This document shows, in pieces, positions 7,551 to 7,584 of a stretch of DNA of 7,584 nucleotides. Below the pieces are notes generated by a model. That model saw only the letters and a program-made list of their open reading frames with translations, made no database searches and was not told where the DNA came from. The stretch is taken from assembly GCA_027001105.1 (NCBI GenBank), contig JALTMZ010000223.1, forward strand, positions 1-7,584, in the 5' to 3' direction. Origin of the DNA: Thermococcus sp. (GTDB taxonomy: Archaea > Methanobacteriota_B > Thermococci > Thermococcales > Thermococcaceae). Position 1 is the first letter of the stretch, and each line of letters opens with the position of its first letter. A program made the translations under genes and the position numbers.

Positions 7551-7584
7551 TGTCATTTGAAATGCTGAATCAGATGCTCGGGAG
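7547..7584 (+). CDS. Start of the next gene in the galactose operon (partial, unidentified)
   Basis: GAGGAGGGA at 7532-7540 is a strong ribosome-binding site followed by ATG at 7547 (and another in-frame ATG at 7550). The ATG overlaps the transporter stop codon as ATGA. Only about twelve codons are visible (MMSFEMLNQMLG), too few to identify. The overlap shows that it belongs to the same transcript. In P. furiosus a beta-galactosidase lies near galK and galA, so another glycosidase is possible but unproven. Confidence 0.65.
   Translation, partial: MMSFEMLNQMLG

Overview
This window looks like the chromosome of a hyperthermophilic euryarchaeon of the order Thermococcales (Thermococcus, Pyrococcus or Palaeococcus), probably one of the AT-richer species. 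The reasons are: proteins that closely resemble Thermococcales proline dehydrogenase subunits, galactokinase and the GH57 alpha-galactosidase; archaeal GGTG/GGAGG ribosome-binding sites; TTTAAATA-type TATA boxes; AGA/ATA/GAA-rich codon use; and a tRNA with encoded CCA. No search could be run, so family calls rest on remembered sequences and visible motifs.

Region 1 (about 1-3426, plus strand) is a four-gene operon for a membrane-independent, dye-linked L-proline dehydrogenase of the heterotetrameric type: alpha (FAD/NAD-type flavoprotein with an N-terminal [2Fe-2S] domain), a two-cluster ferredoxin-like protein, a small BFD-like [2Fe-2S] protein, and the catalytic beta flavoprotein. All junctions overlap (ATGA, ATGA, then about 11 bases), each with its own Shine-Dalgarno sequence, and the operon ends at a T-rich terminator. 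Proline electrons should enter at beta and pass through flavin and Fe-S centres in alpha and the two small subunits.

Region 2 (about 3427-4066) has no intact protein gene. It holds a tRNA-Leu(UAG) on the minus strand, a dense set of hairpins and a purine-rich tract just past the tRNA 3' end, a possible decayed minus-strand reading frame, and a pair of back-to-back promoters that drive the tRNA leftward and the galactose operon rightward. A near-perfect palindrome sits on the predicted galK transcription start and is the best operator candidate in the window.

Region 3 (4067 to the window end, plus strand) is a galactoside-use operon: galactokinase, GH57 alpha-galactosidase, an MFS transporter, and the first codons of another gene. 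The hydrolase has no signal peptide, so the simplest reading is import of a galactoside by the MFS protein, cytoplasmic hydrolysis, and phosphorylation of galactose into a Leloir-type route. Most of this is recognisable biology. The less explained parts are the hairpin cluster beside the tRNA, the galK palindrome, and the extra C-terminal domain of the ferredoxin-like subunit.
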